Of a stretch of 64,000 nt of DNA, positions 63,381 to 64,000 are shown piece after piece (position 1 is the first letter of the stretch; every line of letters begins with the position of its first letter). The position numbers and the translations under genes are program-made. The stretch covers positions 2,108,001-2,172,000 of the forward strand of contig NZ_CP047958.1 in the NCBI RefSeq assembly GCF_014304815.1, read 5' to 3'. Origin of the DNA: Synechococcus sp. MIT S9220 (GTDB taxonomy: Bacteria; Cyanobacteriota; Cyanobacteriia; PCC-6307; Cyanobiaceae). Below the pieces are notes generated by a model. That model ran no database searches. It was not told where the DNA came from and was given only the letters and a program-made list of their open reading frames with translations.

Positions 63381-64000
63381 ATGCCCTCGGCTGCCGACTC
63401 CGCCTGGTTGATTCCAGTGCTGCCCTTGTTCGGGGCCCTGATCACTGGTCTGGGTCTGATCAGCTTCAACCGCACAATCAACCGATTGCGAAAACCGGTG
63501 GCCGTGCTGCTGATCAGCTGCATTGGTGCTGCCGCAGTGATCAGTTATGCGGTGCTCTTGGAGCAACTGGGAGGCGCACCGCCGGTCGAACACCTGTTTA
63601 TTTGGGCAAGCGCAGGGGATTTCATCCTGCCAATGGGCTACGTGGTCGACCCTCTTGCCGCAGTGATGCTGGCTCTGGTCACCACTGTGGCCTTGCTGGT
63701 GATGATCTACTCACACGGCTACATGGCGCACGACAAGAGCTACGTGCGCTTTTTCACCTACCTGGCCATCTTCAGCAGTTCGATGCTTGGACTGGTGGTG
63801 AGCCCCAACCTGCTCGAGATCTATGTGTTCTGGGAGTTGGTGGGCATGTCGTCCTATCTGCTGGTGGGCTTCTGGTACGACCGAGACGGCGCAGCACATG
63901 CCGCTCAGAAGGCTTTTGTGGTCAACAGGGTTGGTGACTTCGGCCTCTTGCTCGGCATCCTCGGTCTGTTCTGGGCTACAGGCAGTTTCGACTTCCAGGG
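63381..64000 (+). CDS. ndhF: NAD(P)H-quinone oxidoreductase subunit 5 (NdhF), N-terminal part
   Basis: Proton-pumping membrane subunit of NDH-1. The first 206 residues are visible and the gene runs off the right edge. Helix 1 is WLIPVLPLFGALITGLGLI; DPLAAVMLALVTTVALLVMIYSHGYMAHD, the FFTYLAIFSSSMLGLV helix, IYVFWELVGMSSYLLVGFWYDR (with the conserved glutamate) and AFVVNRVGDFGLLLGI are all typical of NdhF/NuoL. The WH-type NDH-1 form (respiratory D1 or CO2-uptake D3/D4) cannot be settled from this end alone. It is 34 bp after the Z-ISO candidate. Confidence 0.95.
   Translation, partial: MPSAADSAWLIPVLPLFGALITGLGLISFNRTINRLRKPVAVLLISCIGAAAVISYAVLLEQLGGAPPVEHLFIWASAGDFILPMGYVVDPLAAVMLALVTTVALLVMIYSHGYMAHDKSYVRFFTYLAIFSSSMLGLVVSPNLLEIYVFWELVGMSSYLLVGFWYDRDGAAHAAQKAFVVNRVGDFGLLLGILGLFWATGSFDFQ

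Overview
The window reads as chromosomal DNA of a marine picocyanobacterium, most likely Synechococcus. The evidence is a GC-rich, tightly packed set of oxygenic-photosynthesis genes: psbU, psbD, ycf3, ycf33, ycf34, petL, ndhO, ndhM, ndhF and a CRR7-like gene. It also carries the paired orphan regulators rpaA and rpaB, the plant-type carotenoid genes crtB, crtP, crtQ and a Z-ISO-like gene, and a large SLH-OprB porin. PsbU and the single psbD without psbC fit Synechococcus. The strain cannot be named from sequence alone. Both ends are cut: uppP at the left and ndhF at the right.

Layout. 1-15 kb: uppP, a DUF3120 membrane protein, psbU with a clear terminator, nadB, a VKOR-thioredoxin fusion, rimO with an MFS exporter, petL, a B12-type radical SAM protein, a FemAB-like acyltransferase, a tandem-PTPS protein coupled to a RibD-type reductase, aroK, and a CRR7/DUF6816 pair that share one CATG for both start codons. 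15-31 kb: ycf33-rbfA-GH3, a TPR glycosyltransferase with hemD, crtQ, an A-type Fe-S protein, an LpxB-like protein, an antiporter, ndhO, and a cysK-dnaJ-PMT operon. 31-41.6 kb: a porin whose ribosome-binding site carries a perfect match to the Yfr1 sRNA motif, an ArnT-like transferase, and a DUF2079 locus reshaped by tandem duplication. 41.6-50 kb: UPF0367, an ECF-type ATPase, tRNA-Asn, rpaA, tmk-holB, a copper ATPase, ycf3 and radA. 50-64 kb: rpaB, a plsX-fabH-fabD-plsC lipid cluster, ycf34-tsaB-ydcF, cca, an RRM protein, crtP-crtB, ndhM, a RbcR-like LysR regulator, a Z-ISO candidate and ndhF.

The most unusual region is 35.8-41.6 kb. A convergent module (a plus-strand DUF2079 gene, then a minus-strand DUF2079 gene, then psbD) appears to have been tandemly duplicated with breakpoints inside the two flanking genes. 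This left a truncated psbD 3' end fused to a decayed DUF2079 3' end between two full-length minus-strand DUF2079 paralogs. A third, truncated minus-strand copy and a roughly 310-bp nearly identical patch point to later recombination or gene conversion. No transposase, phage gene, CRISPR array or recognisable defence system was seen.

Functionally the window is mostly housekeeping and photosynthesis. It includes early carotenoid synthesis, NDH-1 and PSII subunits, circadian and light-stress response regulators, fatty acid and phospholipid initiation, and a cell-surface glycosylation/porin area.
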